Counted from the first letter of the stretch, positions 36,076-45,919 are shown. The stretch: DNA of 64,000 nucleotides from an uncultured Hyphomicrobiales bacterium (GCA_903930435.1 CAIYYN010000024.1:1-64000), one strand, 5' to 3'. Notes: generated by a model not told the origin, from the letters alone. Translations and numbers: made by a program.

Positions 36076-37455
36076 TCAGGGAGCGTCCGGCAGTCGATCT
36101 TCCGGACGTTCGAAATAGAGGACACGGCGGCGGCGCTGCCAATCGATGATCAACAAGGCGATCAGATTGGTCCACGCCCCCGCCGATGTCGCCGCAGCCA
36201 GTCCGGCGACATCGATGATCCCGGTCAACCCGATCTTCAGGCCTACATTCAGGACGAGAACGACAAGACCGACGGTCATCGGTGTCTTTGTGTCGCCGCG
36301 CGCGTTGAATCCGGCGACAACTGACCGGATGAGCACAACGGCGACCAGCCCGAGCGAATAGGCAGCCAGGGTTTCGGCAGATCGCGGAACGTCGCTGGCG
36401 AGAAACTTGCCGTGCTGAAACACGAGCGCGACGATTTCATAGGGAAACGTCAGGAACAGGATTGCAAACGGTAGCGTCAGCGTCAGGCTCCAGACGATTG
36501 CCCGTTGTTGTGATTTTTGCGCACCCAATTCATCGCCGGAAGCGTTGAGGCGGGTCAATTCCGGCAAGAGTACCGTGCCCATCGCCACGCCGATCAGACC
36601 GACGGGCAACTGATAGATCCGATCTGCATAATTCAGTGCCGATTGCGCACCGATTGGCAGGCCGGATGCAAGGATCGTGTCAGAAAACGCGGCGATCTGG
36701 GCCGCGCCGGATCCGATGATCGCGGGGCCAATGCGCTTCAGAAAGGTGAGGATTTCCCGGTCCAGACGCGGCATGCGCAGCGGGAACGACAAGCCCGCGC
36801 GCCACAAGGCGACCCAGACGAGAATGATCTGGGCAAAGCCCGACACAAGGACACCGACCGCAGCCGCATGGCTTGGTGTCGGAAAGAACGCGGAAAACGG
36901 GAGTGCCACAATCACGGCCACATTGAACAGGACGGAAGCCCCGGCGGTTGCCGCGAATTTGCCGTGCGCATTCAACACCGCGCCGAGCACCGTCACGACG
37001 ACGATTGCACCCAGGAACGGAAAGGTGATCCGCGTCAGCGTCACCGTCAGCGCCTCAACGGCGGGATTGGCTCCGAAGCCGGGCGCGACAAACGACAGAA
37101 TTTCGGGTGTGTAGATTTCGGCAACGACCAGAAATGCCGCCTGGATCACGATCATCGCCGTCAGGGCGCGACCGGCAAAGGCAAGGGCAACGGCACGGCC
37201 TTCCTGTTGCAACGTCTCGGCATAGGTCGGCACGAAGGCCGCATTGAACGCGCCTTCGGCGAAAATGGCGCGGAAGTGATTGGGCAATCTAAGTGCGACA
37301 AAGAAGGGGTCGGCCAGTTCTTCGGCCCCCAGCACGTGGGCAATGGCCTGGTCGCGGAAAAAGCCCGTCAATCGGCTCAGCAATGTGAACCCGGCAACTG
37401 TTCCAAGGCGACGAATGAACCGCGAGGTGGAAATGCGGGCGATGAGTCTCTTCAT
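36076..37455 (-). CDS. murJ: MurJ-like lipid II flippase, C-terminally short
   Basis: A 459-residue multi-helix membrane protein of the MVF/MurJ family that moves lipid II across the inner membrane. The N-terminal TLLSRLTGFFRDQAIAHVLGAEELADPFFVALRLPNHFRAIFAEGAFNAAFVPTYAE is diagnostic. MurJ is usually about 510 residues with 14 helices; this one ends soon after what looks like helix 12 with a charged tail (RRRRVLYFERPEDRLPDAP). There is no room for missing codons, because its stop lies 12 nt from the convergent rutE stop. It may be a paralogue or a naturally short form. The ATG at 37455 is chosen over an Arg-rich extension. Confidence 0.8.
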   Translation of the reverse strand: MKRLIARISTSRFIRRLGTVAGFTLLSRLTGFFRDQAIAHVLGAEELADPFFVALRLPNHFRAIFAEGAFNAAFVPTYAETLQQEGRAVALAFAGRALTAMIVIQAAFLVVAEIYTPEILSFVAPGFGANPAVEALTVTLTRITFPFLGAIVVVTVLGAVLNAHGKFAATAGASVLFNVAVIVALPFSAFFPTPSHAAAVGVLVSGFAQIILVWVALWRAGLSFPLRMPRLDREILTFLKRIGPAIIGSGAAQIAAFSDTILASGLPIGAQSALNYADRIYQLPVGLIGVAMGTVLLPELTRLNASGDELGAQKSQQRAIVWSLTLTLPFAILFLTFPYEIVALVFQHGKFLASDVPRSAETLAAYSLGLVAVVLIRSVVAGFNARGDTKTPMTVGLVVLVLNVGLKIGLTGIIDVAGLAAATSAGAWTNLIALLIIDWQRRRRVLYFERPEDRLPDAP

Positions 37456-37947
37456 GGCGTTGAGACTTGCCCGAGTGAGGCTTACTTCGCAAGCAGATCG
37501 TCGTGAAATAGGCCTGCCAGGCGCGAAACGGACAAACCGGGACGCCGCATGCGCCGATAGCCGGCAACTTCTTAGCACCAGAGTTTATGAAGATTTAACG
37601 TGTCTATTTATTGGGCTTGCTTGATGCATGGGCGGAATCGGTCTCGCAGCTGCGAATTCGCCACATTTTCGCCGTAGATCGCCTAAATTCGCATAGCAAG
37701 AAGATATATAGCAATGACATGACGTCATGAGGCAGCTAATTTTGACAAAAAAGCCTCAAAAAATCTAACATTGTGAAAAAAGAGTAAACGATTGACTTCA
37801 AAGATATGCATAAAACGCATGTCTGAAGCGGGGTCAGAGGGGTACCGCTCGCGGCGAAATGAGCCTAGAACCGAGCCAGTCGCTGCACTGCAAATAATCA
37901 CACTGCACCGCAGCAAACCCAATTCACTGACTACAAGGATTAGATCC
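37456..37947. other. Gap between murJ and the DUF1127 gene
   Basis: About 490 bases with no supported gene. The half nearest the DUF1127 gene is AT-rich and likely contains its promoter. An ATGC-type inverted motif (ATGCATAAAACGCAT near 37806-37820) is visible but not assigned. Confidence 0.35.
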
Positions 37948-38112
37948 ATGACCCTCCTCAACATCGCATCATCCGTTACTTCCTCCTGGAAGCGTTTCAA
38001 CTCCTATCGTTCGGCTGTCCGTCAGCTGGAAAGCCTCGATGATCGCCAGCTGGCTGACATCGGCGTTTCCCGCTCGCGCATTGCCGAGCTGGCTCGCGGC
38101 GCACAGCGTTGA
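37948..38112 (+). CDS. DUF1127 small protein
   Basis: A 54-residue protein whose C-terminal half (SYRSAVRQLESLDDRQLADIGVSRSRIAELARG) is the DUF1127/YjiS signature. Proteins of this kind are Arg-rich, usually strongly expressed and, in several alphaproteobacteria, linked to phosphate or RNA metabolism; a function for this one is not known. AAGGA lies 8 nt before the ATG at 37948, which rules out a longer upstream frame. A strong terminator follows. Confidence 0.82.
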   Translation: MTLLNIASSVTSSWKRFNSYRSAVRQLESLDDRQLADIGVSRSRIAELARGAQR

Positions 38113-38176
38113 TTGTTTCTCCCAAGCGAATTTGCAGATGATTGCCTGAACCAATCAGATGCGAACTCCAGACAGA

Positions 38177-38203
38177 AGGGCGTCCTCCGGGGCGCCCTTT
38201 TTG
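38177..38203 (+). terminator. Rho-independent terminator after the DUF1127 gene
   Basis: Stem AGGGCG (38177-38182) with CGCCCT (38193-38198) and a run of T from 38198. It lies 64 nt after the stop and separates the small gene from the HAD-xylulokinase pair. Confidence 0.75.
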
Positions 38204-38304
38204 TTTGCGCGGCTGCGACATTTGCAAGCCGGGTGTGCTTGCGTTAGGGGTGTGCGGGAAGGTCCACTCCTCCCCGTGATTAGTGATTTCAAAAGGCAAC
38301 TATC

Positions 38305-39063
38305 TTGGCCCGTCTCCGGTTCGCCCATCGTGTCAGCGAGATTGACCTGGTGGTCTTCGACAAGGACGGCACGCTGATCGATTTCGATTTCACCTGGAGC
38401 AGGCGGTGTTACGCGGCGGTGGACGCGCTGATTACCGAGCGGCCCGAGCGTGCCGACGTTCGCGAAGTGCTTCTGCGATCGATCGGGCTTGATCCCTTGA
38501 CGTTGAAGGCATTGCCAGAAAGCCCTGTCGTCGTTGGATCTGTTGCGGAGACCGCAATTGTTGCTGCGACGGTTCTTTATCAATCTGGGGAGTCTTGGAC
38601 AGAAGCGACGCTCGCGGCTGAACGGCATGTCCGGCGCATTCTCTCCGTTGTCCCGACCCCCGATGAAATCCGGGCATTCGGAACGGTCGAACCCCTTTTC
38701 CGCAAGCTCCACACGGCGGGTGTCGCGATTGCCGTCCTGACCAATGATGACCGGGCCAGCACGCTTGGAACCCTGGGTGATCTCGGTCTTTTGCCAATGA
38801 TTTCAGCTGTTGGCTGCGCCGACGACGGGCATGGCGCGAAGCCCGAGCCACATGGGTTGGTTCATCTGGCAAAGACGCAGGCGGTCCCGCTGGATCGGGT
38901 CGTCATGGTCGGGGATGCGATTGGCGATCTGGTGACCGCGCGGCGAGCCGGGGCAGCGCTCGGCGTGGCAGTGCTCTCCGGCGTCGCCAGTCGCGAGCGG
39001 CTTGCGCCGCATGCGGATGTTATCCTCGACGATATCGGGCAGATCGAGGTTCTCGATGTCTGA
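38305..39063 (+). CDS. HAD-family hydrolase
   Basis: A 252-residue phosphatase-like protein. Motif I is VVFDKDGTLIDFDFTW, motif II is AVLTNDDRAST, motif III the Lys of GAKPEPHG, and motif IV VVMVGDAIGDLVTA, all intact. The cap lies between motifs I and II. Substrate unknown; overlap by 8 nt with the xylulokinase gene suggests a sugar phosphate. The start is TTG at 38305 with AAGG 8 nt before it. Confidence 0.82.
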   Translation: MARLRFAHRVSEIDLVVFDKDGTLIDFDFTWSRRCYAAVDALITERPERADVREVLLRSIGLDPLTLKALPESPVVVGSVAETAIVAATVLYQSGESWTEATLAAERHVRRILSVVPTPDEIRAFGTVEPLFRKLHTAGVAIAVLTNDDRASTLGTLGDLGLLPMISAVGCADDGHGAKPEPHGLVHLAKTQAVPLDRVVMVGDAIGDLVTARRAGAALGVAVLSGVASRERLAPHADVILDDIGQIEVLDV

Positions 39064-40531
39064 ACGCCGCAGCGGACTGTTCCTCGGGATCGATATCGGA
39101 ACGTCGGGCATCAAGGCGGTGCTGGTGGATGTCGCCCGCCGAACCTTGGCCGAGGCGACCGTGCCAATTGGCATCTCGCGTCCGCATCCCCTCTGGTCGG
39201 AGCAGGACGCGGAGGACTGGTGGCAGGCGGTGGAAGTCGCCGGTGCCAGTCTCAAGCGACAGGCACCGGACGCATTTGCCCGGATCGCGGCGATTGGCTT
39301 GTCCGGCCAGATGCATGGTGCCGTGATTCTGGGGCACGATCATCGTCCGCTGCGTCCCGTCATGCTCTGGAACGACGGTCGCGCCAGTGCGGAAGCTGCC
39401 GAATTGCAGGTGCAGTACCCTGATCTCGCGGGTCAACTCGGCGTCCTGCCAATGGCCGGACTGACGTTTCCCAAGCTCCTGTGGCTGGCGCGGCATGAAC
39501 CGGAGACCTTTGCTGCAATCGACTGCCTGTTGCTGCCCAAGGATTATATCCGCCTCAAGCTGACCGGCGAACTGGCAAGTGACATGTCGGATGCGGCGGG
39601 AACCTGGGGATTCGATCAGGCCTATCGGACGTGGTCGGATGAGGCCGCCTATGTCATCGGGCTGGATGCCTCGGCCCTGCCGCGTCTGGTCGAGGGGACC
39701 GAGATCACAGGCATTGTGCGCCCCGAAATCGCGGCGCGGTGGGGGCTTTCATCGGCGGTTCTGGTCGCTGGTGGTGGCGGCGATGCGGCAGTCGGTGCCG
39801 TTGGCATCGGTGCGATCAACGAAGGTGCCAGCTTTGTCTCGCTGGGCACGTCCTGCCAATTGGTGCGGGTAGGGTCGAGCTATCGCCCGAATGTCGAAAG
39901 CCTCGTGCATGCATTTGCCCACGCGGTGCCGGAGCGCTGGTACCAGATGGGCGCGATGCTGAACGGGGCGTCCGTGCTCGCCTGGGGAGCGCAGCAACTG
40001 GGCCGCGAGGTCAGCGATCTCGTCGGCGAGGTTGAGGCACATTTTACGGGGCCATCCCATCTGCTGGCTTTGCCCTATCTGGCGGGCGAGCGCACCCCGC
40101 ACAACAATCCGGATGCCAAGGGAGCCATCATCGGATTGACGTCCACGACATCGCCGCAGGAGATCGCGCAAGCCTTGATGGAGGCGGTTGCCTTCTCGCT
40201 CGCCGATGCCGACCTTGCGCTGGGGCCCGCCGCCGACGACACCGCCCCAATTGCCGCGATTGGCGGCGGGGCGCGATCGGAATTGTGGATGCAGATGATC
40301 GCTGCTGTCCTCAATCGCCCGATCGTTCGCTATCGCGGAGCCGACAAGGGACCGGCCTTTGGCGCGTCACTCCTGGCGCGTGTCGCACTCACGGGCGAAG
40401 ATATTGAAGAGGTCGCTGTCCCGCCCGACGTTGCCGATGTCACCGAACCCGACGAAAGGCTCGTCGAGGCCTACCAACCGCGCCTCGAAGCTTTCCGGCG
40501 GCTATATAAGGTCCTGAAGGGTGAGATTTAA
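39056..40531 (+). CDS. xylB: Xylulokinase
   Basis: A 491-residue FGGY-family kinase. The N-terminal phosphate loop is GIDIGTSGIKAVLVD; SGQMHGAVIL and the family signature MDEAVAFSL-like MEAVAFSLADADLAL and IGGGARSELWMQMIAAVLNRPI are present. It phosphorylates D-xylulose to feed the pentose phosphate route. No xylA or transporter is adjacent. The ATG at 39056 overlaps the HAD gene, indicating an operon of the two. Confidence 0.85.
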   Translation: MSERRSGLFLGIDIGTSGIKAVLVDVARRTLAEATVPIGISRPHPLWSEQDAEDWWQAVEVAGASLKRQAPDAFARIAAIGLSGQMHGAVILGHDHRPLRPVMLWNDGRASAEAAELQVQYPDLAGQLGVLPMAGLTFPKLLWLARHEPETFAAIDCLLLPKDYIRLKLTGELASDMSDAAGTWGFDQAYRTWSDEAAYVIGLDASALPRLVEGTEITGIVRPEIAARWGLSSAVLVAGGGGDAAVGAVGIGAINEGASFVSLGTSCQLVRVGSSYRPNVESLVHAFAHAVPERWYQMGAMLNGASVLAWGAQQLGREVSDLVGEVEAHFTGPSHLLALPYLAGERTPHNNPDAKGAIIGLTSTTSPQEIAQALMEAVAFSLADADLALGPAADDTAPIAAIGGGARSELWMQMIAAVLNRPIVRYRGADKGPAFGASLLARVALTGEDIEEVAVPPDVADVTEPDERLVEAYQPRLEAFRRLYKVLKGEI

Positions 40532-40560
40532 GGGGGGCAATGATCATGGTGCATTTGCGA

Positions 40561-41268
40561 CTAGAAAGGGATTTCGTCATCCGAATCTGACGCACGAGTT
40601 GCTTTCCTTTTTGGCGGTTCTATCTGCTTTCGTTCTAATGATTTTGGCAATAGTGGTTGCGATGAATTTTCCCTATCCTTTGCAGTCTTGACTGCGGAAA
40701 TAAGTTCTAAGATAAAGTTTCCTATTGGCTGAAATTTGTTTGCTGATTGTGAAATTACGTCCGAAAACTCTAAAATATTGGCCATAATACGACTAAACGG
40801 AGTACGTGATATATCAATTTCAGATGAAAAATCATTCAGTTTTGTGTATAAGTGATCCTTTTTTGTTTGTTCTAAATTAGAACTTTCGATTACTTCTTTA
40901 ATTTTTGCAATTAAACGATGAATTTTTGCTTTATCCGAAGATTCAAATGAAACCGAAAGCTTTTTACCGATCCGGGAGTTTCTTATTTGAGCGTAAACTA
41001 TAAATCTTTGGAGTTCTATTCTAAAAGCACCGTACTCATCGTATATCACGCCAATCGGCGGAGTATCGCGGTTTTCGAATTGAGTGATTTCCAATGCACT
41101 TGCAGCAGCAAGTACATTGTTTACGAAGTCTAAGTAAAAATGTTCTGTGTTGGGACCCTCTAAATTCAAAATTTTTTCGTCAAGCTCTTGCATAAATATT
41201 AAGCAGAGCTCTACGAAGGCTTCTTGAGGGTCATCTGGAAGATTCGAATAATCATAGCTCTGATGCAT
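40561..41268 (-). CDS. Orphan AT-rich protein with an SSB-type acidic C-terminal tail
   Basis: A 235-residue protein with no family I recognise. It is visibly AT-rich compared with its neighbours, and the codon use (many TTT, ATT, AAA) differs sharply, so recent transfer is likely. No signal peptide or membrane helix. Most of it is predicted alpha-helical, with a charged segment (SFESSDKAKIHRLIAKIKEVIESSNLEQTKKDHL region) and a basic linker RKQIEPPKRKATRA. It ends in SDSDDEIPF followed directly by the stop. DD-x-IPF at the extreme C-terminus is the tail by which single-stranded-DNA-binding protein recruits RecQ, RecO, PriA and exonuclease I. The gene is alone on its strand between xylB and edd. 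Confidence 0.75.
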   Translation of the reverse strand: MHQSYDYSNLPDDPQEAFVELCLIFMQELDEKILNLEGPNTEHFYLDFVNNVLAAASALEITQFENRDTPPIGVIYDEYGAFRIELQRFIVYAQIRNSRIGKKLSVSFESSDKAKIHRLIAKIKEVIESSNLEQTKKDHLYTKLNDFSSEIDISRTPFSRIMANILEFSDVISQSANKFQPIGNFILELISAVKTAKDRENSSQPLLPKSLERKQIEPPKRKATRASDSDDEIPF

Positions 41269-41350
41269 ATTTTCTCTTACATTACAGCGTTCTTGTTGAG
41301 ATCAACAACATAGTATCTGATTCTGGCTGCCTGTGGCAAGATGTGCAATC

Positions 41351-43165
41351 TTAAAGTGAGCTCGCGCCTTCGTCCGCCGGTCCGACGAAGCGGCGGAAGT
41401 TGGCAAAAAGATCGCGTCCGACACCGAATTGATTAGCCGACAAATCAGCCGTCACGGGCACGCGTGCGGCCCATTCGGCAGCCGGGACCAGCGCGTTCAA
41501 TTCACCCGTCACGGCATCGAGCCGCAAGATGTCGCCATTCTGGATCCGGGCGATGGGACCACCGTCGGCGGCTTCCGGCGTGACATGGATGGCGGCGGGA
41601 ATCTTGCCCGAGGCACCGGACATGCGGCCATCGGTGACGAGCGCGACCTTCTGGCCACGATCCTGCAAGACGCCCAGCGGCGGTGTCAGCTTGTGCAGTT
41701 CCGGCATGCCGTTCGCCTTGGGTCCCTGGAAGCGGACCACGGCGACGAAATCGCCGGTCAATTCGCCCGCCTTGAAGGCTGCCTGCATCTCTTCCTGCGA
41801 GTGGAAGACCTTGGCCGGGGCTTCAATCACATGCCGTTCCGGCTTCACGGCAGAGGTCTTGATGACGGCCTTGCCGAGATTGCCGTGCAGCAGCTTCAAG
41901 CCGCCGGTTGCCTGGAAGGGCGTGGAGGCAGGCCGCAGGACCTGCTCGTTGCCAGAGGCTTCAGGCGATGGCACGAAGGACAGCGCACCTTCTTCGTTCA
42001 ATGTCGGCGTGACCAGATAGCTATCAAGGCCCGTACCCCAGACGGTCCGCACGTCCTTGTGCAGCAGGCCTTCCTTCAGGAACTCGCGGATGACGTATTG
42101 CACGCCACCAGCATCGCGGAAGGCGTTCACATCTGCCGAGCCATTGGGATAAACGCGGGCAACGAGCGGCGTGACGTCGGCCAGATCGGAGAAGTCCTGC
42201 CAAGTCAGCGTGATCCCGGCGGCGCGGGCCATGGCGACCAGGTGAAGCGTGTGGTTTGTCGAGCCGCCGGTCGCATGCAGGCCGATGACGCCATTGACGA
42301 AGGCCTTCTCATCGAGAATTTCGCCAACCGGCGTGTAATCGTTGCCCGAAGCCGTCATCTCAAGCGAACGCTTGACGGCGGCAGTGGTCAGCGCATCGCG
42401 CAAGGGGGTATTCGGATTGACGAATGACGCGCCGGGCAGGTGCAGGCCCATGATTTCCATCAGCATCTGATTGGAATTGGCCGTGCCGTAGAAGGTGCAT
42501 GTGCCCGGGGAATGATAGGAGCGGCTTTCGCCCTCCAGCAGTTCGGCCTTGCCGATCTTGCCTTCAGCGTAGAGCTGGCGAATGCGGGACTTCTCATCGT
42601 TGGAGAGGCCGGAACTCATCGGACCGGCAGGCACGAAAATGCCGGGCAGGTGGCCAAAGGACAGCGCCGCGATGACGAGACCGGGGACGATCTTGTCGCA
42701 GATGCCGAGATAAAGCGCGGCATCGAACATCTGGTGCGACAGGCCGACAGCGGTGGCGAGCGCGATGGCATCGCGCGAAAACAGCGACAACTCCATCCCG
42801 GCTTCGCCTTGTGTCACACCATCGCACATGGCCGGAACGCCCCCGGCGACCTGAGCAACCGCACCGGCCGCCCGCGCTGCAGAGCGGATCAGTTCGGGGA
42901 ACCGTTCATAGGGCTGATGCGCCGACAGCATGTCGTTATAGGCGGTGATGATGCCGATGTTTGGCGCATCGCCTTGCGCGAGTTCGGCCTTGTCAGCGGG
43001 TCCGCAGGCAGCGAAGCCGTGCGCGAGATTGGCGCAGCCGAGCTTCTTGCGGATGGGTTGCTTTGACGCTGCGGCGCGGATCCGTTCGAGATACCGCGAG
43101 CGGCCCTCATGGCTGCGCGAGACGATGCGTTCCGTGACTTCACCGATGCGGGCATGAATGGTCAT
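41351..43165 (-). CDS. edd: Phosphogluconate dehydratase (Entner-Doudoroff)
   Basis: A 604-residue IlvD/Edd-type dehydratase with a 4Fe-4S cluster; it turns 6-phosphogluconate into 2-keto-3-deoxy-6-phosphogluconate. Conserved regions include [70 protein letters not shown] and [24 protein letters not shown], with the cluster cysteines in MCDG and the GICDK-like ICDKIVPG. The ATG at 43165 is preferred over an upstream extension. It is downstream of zwf across a repeat-bearing gap of 237 nt. No eda gene is in the window. Confidence 0.95.
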   Translation of the reverse strand: MTIHARIGEVTERIVSRSHEGRSRYLERIRAAASKQPIRKKLGCANLAHGFAACGPADKAELAQGDAPNIGIITAYNDMLSAHQPYERFPELIRSAARAAGAVAQVAGGVPAMCDGVTQGEAGMELSLFSRDAIALATAVGLSHQMFDAALYLGICDKIVPGLVIAALSFGHLPGIFVPAGPMSSGLSNDEKSRIRQLYAEGKIGKAELLEGESRSYHSPGTCTFYGTANSNQMLMEIMGLHLPGASFVNPNTPLRDALTTAAVKRSLEMTASGNDYTPVGEILDEKAFVNGVIGLHATGGSTNHTLHLVAMARAAGITLTWQDFSDLADVTPLVARVYPNGSADVNAFRDAGGVQYVIREFLKEGLLHKDVRTVWGTGLDSYLVTPTLNEEGALSFVPSPEASGNEQVLRPASTPFQATGGLKLLHGNLGKAVIKTSAVKPERHVIEAPAKVFHSQEEMQAAFKAGELTGDFVAVVRFQGPKANGMPELHKLTPPLGVLQDRGQKVALVTDGRMSGASGKIPAAIHVTPEAADGGPIARIQNGDILRLDAVTGELNALVPAAEWAARVPVTADLSANQFGVGRDLFANFRRFVGPADEGASSL

Positions 43166-43224
43166 GATGCGGTTCCTTTCCATGTCGAGTGGAGCGAGAT
43201 CAGGCGTGACTGCTAACGCTTTCA

Positions 43225-43313
43225 CCCCTCATCCGCCCTTCGGGCACCTTCTCCCGCAAGGGGAGAAGGCGACACATATTGAGCGCCTTCCTTTCGACCC
43301 TTCTCCCCTTACG
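43225..43313. repeat. REP-like doublet between zwf and edd
   Basis: CCTTCTCC (43247-43254) facing GGAGAAGG (43262-43269) forms one palindrome; a partial inverted copy begins at 43298 (CCCTTCTCCCCTTACGG). The core CTCCCGCAAGGGGAG is shared with the doublet at 4946-5037, so both belong to one dispersed repeat family. A further small hairpin (GCAAATC/GATTTGC, 43321-43338) follows close to the zwf stop. Confidence 0.65.
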
Positions 43314-43402
43314 GAAGCCCGCAAATCGCAAGATTTGCGATCTTGCTTGAGGTCGTCAACGGCCGGATTTGGGGCACTTGCGTCGACTGCTCCAGATAAG
43401 AC

Positions 43403-44884
43403 TCAGCCAGCGCCATCTTCGTGCCAAGTGCGACCGTCGCGTTCGATGAGGGCGACGGCTGCCGAGGGTCCCCATGTTCCGGCGCGATAGGCTTTGGGTG
43501 GCGCAGCCGATTGGCCCCAGGCTTCAATGATCGGGTCAATCCAGTGCCAGGCGGCTTCCACCTCGTCGCGGCGCATGAAAAGCGTCGGATTGCCGCGCAC
43601 CACGTCCATGACGAGGCGTTCATAGGCATCCGGGTTGCGCACGCCGAAGGCATCGGCAAAGCTCATGTCGAGCGGCACGCTTCTCAGCCGCATGCCGCCG
43701 GGACCGGGATCCTTGATCATGATCTGCAGCTTGACGCCTTCATCGGGCTGCAGGCGGATGACCAGCTGGTTGGCGATGATCTGTCCGGCAGAACTGTCGA
43801 AGATCGAATGCGGGATCGGGCGAAACGAGACGACGATCTCCGACATGCGCTCGGCAAGCCGCTTGCCGGAGCGCAGATAAAACGGTGTCCCGGCCCAGCG
43901 CCAGTTCTCCACCTCTGCCTTGATGGCAACAAAGGTCTCGGTCTGGCTGGAAGGTTTACCGATTTCCTCAAGATAGCCGGGAACGGCACCGTCTGCCGAG
44001 GCACCAGCATCATATTGCCCGCGCACCGTGAGTGCGTTGACATTGCGCTCGTCGATCGGCTTCAGACTCTTCAGGATCTTGAGCTTTTCGTCGCGCACGG
44101 CATCGGCATCAAGGGCCGAGGGCGGTTCCATGGCGACCAGACAAAGAAGCTGAAGGATATGGTTCTGGACCATGTCGCGCACTGCACCGGCGGTATCGTA
44201 ATAGCCGCCGCGCCCTTCAACGCCGATGGTTTCCGCGACCGTGATCTGCACATGATCGATGTGAGCGGCGTTCCAGATGGGTTCGAAGAGGGCATTGGCA
44301 AAGCGCAGCGCCATCAGGTTCTGGACGGTTTCCTTGCCGAGGTAATGGTCGATGCGGTAAATCTGCTGCTCGGTGAAGACCTTGCCAACGGCATCATTGA
44401 CGACCGTCGCTGACTTGAAGCTCTTGCCGACCGGCTTTTCGATGACGACGCGCGTGGCAGGGGTCACGAGACCGTTGGCACCGAGTTTCGACGAAATCAC
44501 GCCGAAGAAATCCGGCGACGTCGCCAGATAAAAGACGCGAATCCGGTCCTGCGCTCCCTTCAGTGTCGCGGCGAGGTCTTTCCAGCCGCCGTCGCCCATT
44601 GCGTCGACCGAAAGATAAGACAAGCGCTGGAGAAAAGCCTCGATCCCGGCGTCGTCGCGCTCGGAGGGCTTCACAAAGCCTTCGATGGCCTCACGGGCCA
44701 GTTTGCGATAGCCTGCGGCATCGAGATTGGCTCGGGCTGTCGCGATGATGCGGGTATCGCCCACGATCTGACCGGCGCGATCACGCTGATAGAGGGCCGG
44801 CAACAGCTTGCGCCGTGCCAGATCACCGGTACCACCGAAGATGACAAAGTCGAATGTATCGACCGAAATGACTCTGCTGACCAT
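43403..44884 (-). CDS. zwf: Glucose-6-phosphate 1-dehydrogenase
   Basis: A 493-residue NADP-linked enzyme that makes 6-phosphogluconolactone. The coenzyme motif VIFGGTGDLARRKLLPALY is near the N-terminus, the active-site region IYRIDHYLGKETVQNLMALRF in the middle, and the C-terminal substrate domain is complete. An AAGGGG ribosome site precedes the ATG at 44884. It sits 57 nt after the PfkB kinase and upstream of edd; 6-phosphogluconolactonase is not in the run. Confidence 0.96.
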   Translation of the reverse strand: MVSRVISVDTFDFVIFGGTGDLARRKLLPALYQRDRAGQIVGDTRIIATARANLDAAGYRKLAREAIEGFVKPSERDDAGIEAFLQRLSYLSVDAMGDGGWKDLAATLKGAQDRIRVFYLATSPDFFGVISSKLGANGLVTPATRVVIEKPVGKSFKSATVVNDAVGKVFTEQQIYRIDHYLGKETVQNLMALRFANALFEPIWNAAHIDHVQITVAETIGVEGRGGYYDTAGAVRDMVQNHILQLLCLVAMEPPSALDADAVRDEKLKILKSLKPIDERNVNALTVRGQYDAGASADGAVPGYLEEIGKPSSQTETFVAIKAEVENWRWAGTPFYLRSGKRLAERMSEIVVSFRPIPHSIFDSSAGQIIANQLVIRLQPDEGVKLQIMIKDPGPGGMRLRSVPLDMSFADAFGVRNPDAYERLVMDVVRGNPTLFMRRDEVEAAWHWIDPIIEAWGQSAAPPKAYRAGTWGPSAAVALIERDGRTWHEDGAG

Positions 44885-44941
44885 TTGAGGGTCCCCTTGG
44901 TATCAGACGGCAAGCCGGTGACCGGTCCGCCGAAATGGCCG

Positions 44942-45886
44942 TCATTGTCGCGACAGGAATGCGTCGACTTCGGACCGGCTTGGCAAATCAGCACCGCGTC
45001 GCGTGCAGGTAATGGCAGCAGCGGCGACGGCGAAACGGGCGATCTCTTCAGCTCTATCCAGATCAACGGTGCGAACAGCGGCTTTTGAGAGCAGGCCGAG
45101 TTCATCGAGACGGGCGAGATAGGCGGCCTGGAACGTATCACCTGCCCCCACGGTATCCACGACATCGACCCTGTGAGCGGGCGCAAACCGACTTTCGCCA
45201 TTGACTGCCACCGTCGCGCCGGCTCCGCCATCAGTAATAACCGCGATCCGGGGTCCGGCCAGCGACCAGGCCCGTGCGGTTTCGCCCGCATCGGCCTTGG
45301 CACCCGTGATCCATTCGACGTCTTCAATGCTTGCCTTGACGAAATCGGCAGCCGGCAGAAGCCTTGCAAAGCGGGCGAGCCAGCTTGCCCGATCCGGGAT
45401 CAGGCTTACGCGAATATTCGGGTCAAGCGAGATGAACCGGGTCGGGGATAGCGCCAGCAGATAATCAGCGAGCGTGGTTCCGACGGGTTCGACGGCGAGT
45501 GAGAATGAGCCGAAGTGGACAGCGGTGACTGTCGCAGGCAGCTCGGCTGGCAGCTCGGCCTTCGAGAGCGAACAATCGGCTGAATTGGCGAGATAGAAGC
45601 AATAATCCGCATGGCCGCCCGGCTGCAGGAAGGCGAAGGCAAGCGTCGTCTGCGTTCCGGGGGCGCGAACGACATAATCCATGGAAATGGTTTCCTTCAC
45701 GAGGAATTCAGCCAGCTGCTCGCCGAGGTAATCGGTCGACAATTTGGTCAGATAGCCTGTCGGGCGCCCAAGTCTGGCGAGCCCGAGGGCAACGTTCAGG
45801 GTTGAGCCGCCGATGACAGGGTCGATCGCCTTGGTGCCGGGCTGCTGGATCATGTCAAAAAGTGCTTCACCGGCGGAGAGAATCAT
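44942..45886 (-). CDS. PfkB-family carbohydrate kinase, probable fructokinase
   Basis: A 314-residue ribokinase-type enzyme. The substrate region GGSTLNVALGLARLGRPTGYLTKLSTDYLGEQLAEFL and the PfkB signature with catalytic Asp, DVVDTVGAGDTFQAAYLARL, are intact. It is the first gene of the zwf-edd run, with a palindrome 34 nt before its start, and a ROK regulator lies just upstream. Fructose is the likely substrate by similarity; another hexose is possible. Confidence 0.85.
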   Translation of the reverse strand: MILSAGEALFDMIQQPGTKAIDPVIGGSTLNVALGLARLGRPTGYLTKLSTDYLGEQLAEFLVKETISMDYVVRAPGTQTTLAFAFLQPGGHADYCFYLANSADCSLSKAELPAELPATVTAVHFGSFSLAVEPVGTTLADYLLALSPTRFISLDPNIRVSLIPDRASWLARFARLLPAADFVKASIEDVEWITGAKADAGETARAWSLAGPRIAVITDGGAGATVAVNGESRFAPAHRVDVVDTVGAGDTFQAAYLARLDELGLLSKAAVRTVDLDRAEEIARFAVAAAAITCTRRGADLPSRSEVDAFLSRQ

Positions 45887-45919
45887 TGCCAGCTCCCATG
45901 GACAGCGCGAAAGTTAACC

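Noticed and set aside
36060-36079. CTGATC/GATCAG hairpin between rutE and murJ as a two-way terminator
   Set aside because: The stem is only 6 bp, overlaps both stop regions and has no T-tract.
41429-42427. Long plus-strand frame opposite edd
   Set aside because: It mirrors the codon structure of edd, has no ribosome site and no family features; GC-rich third positions keep the opposite strand open.
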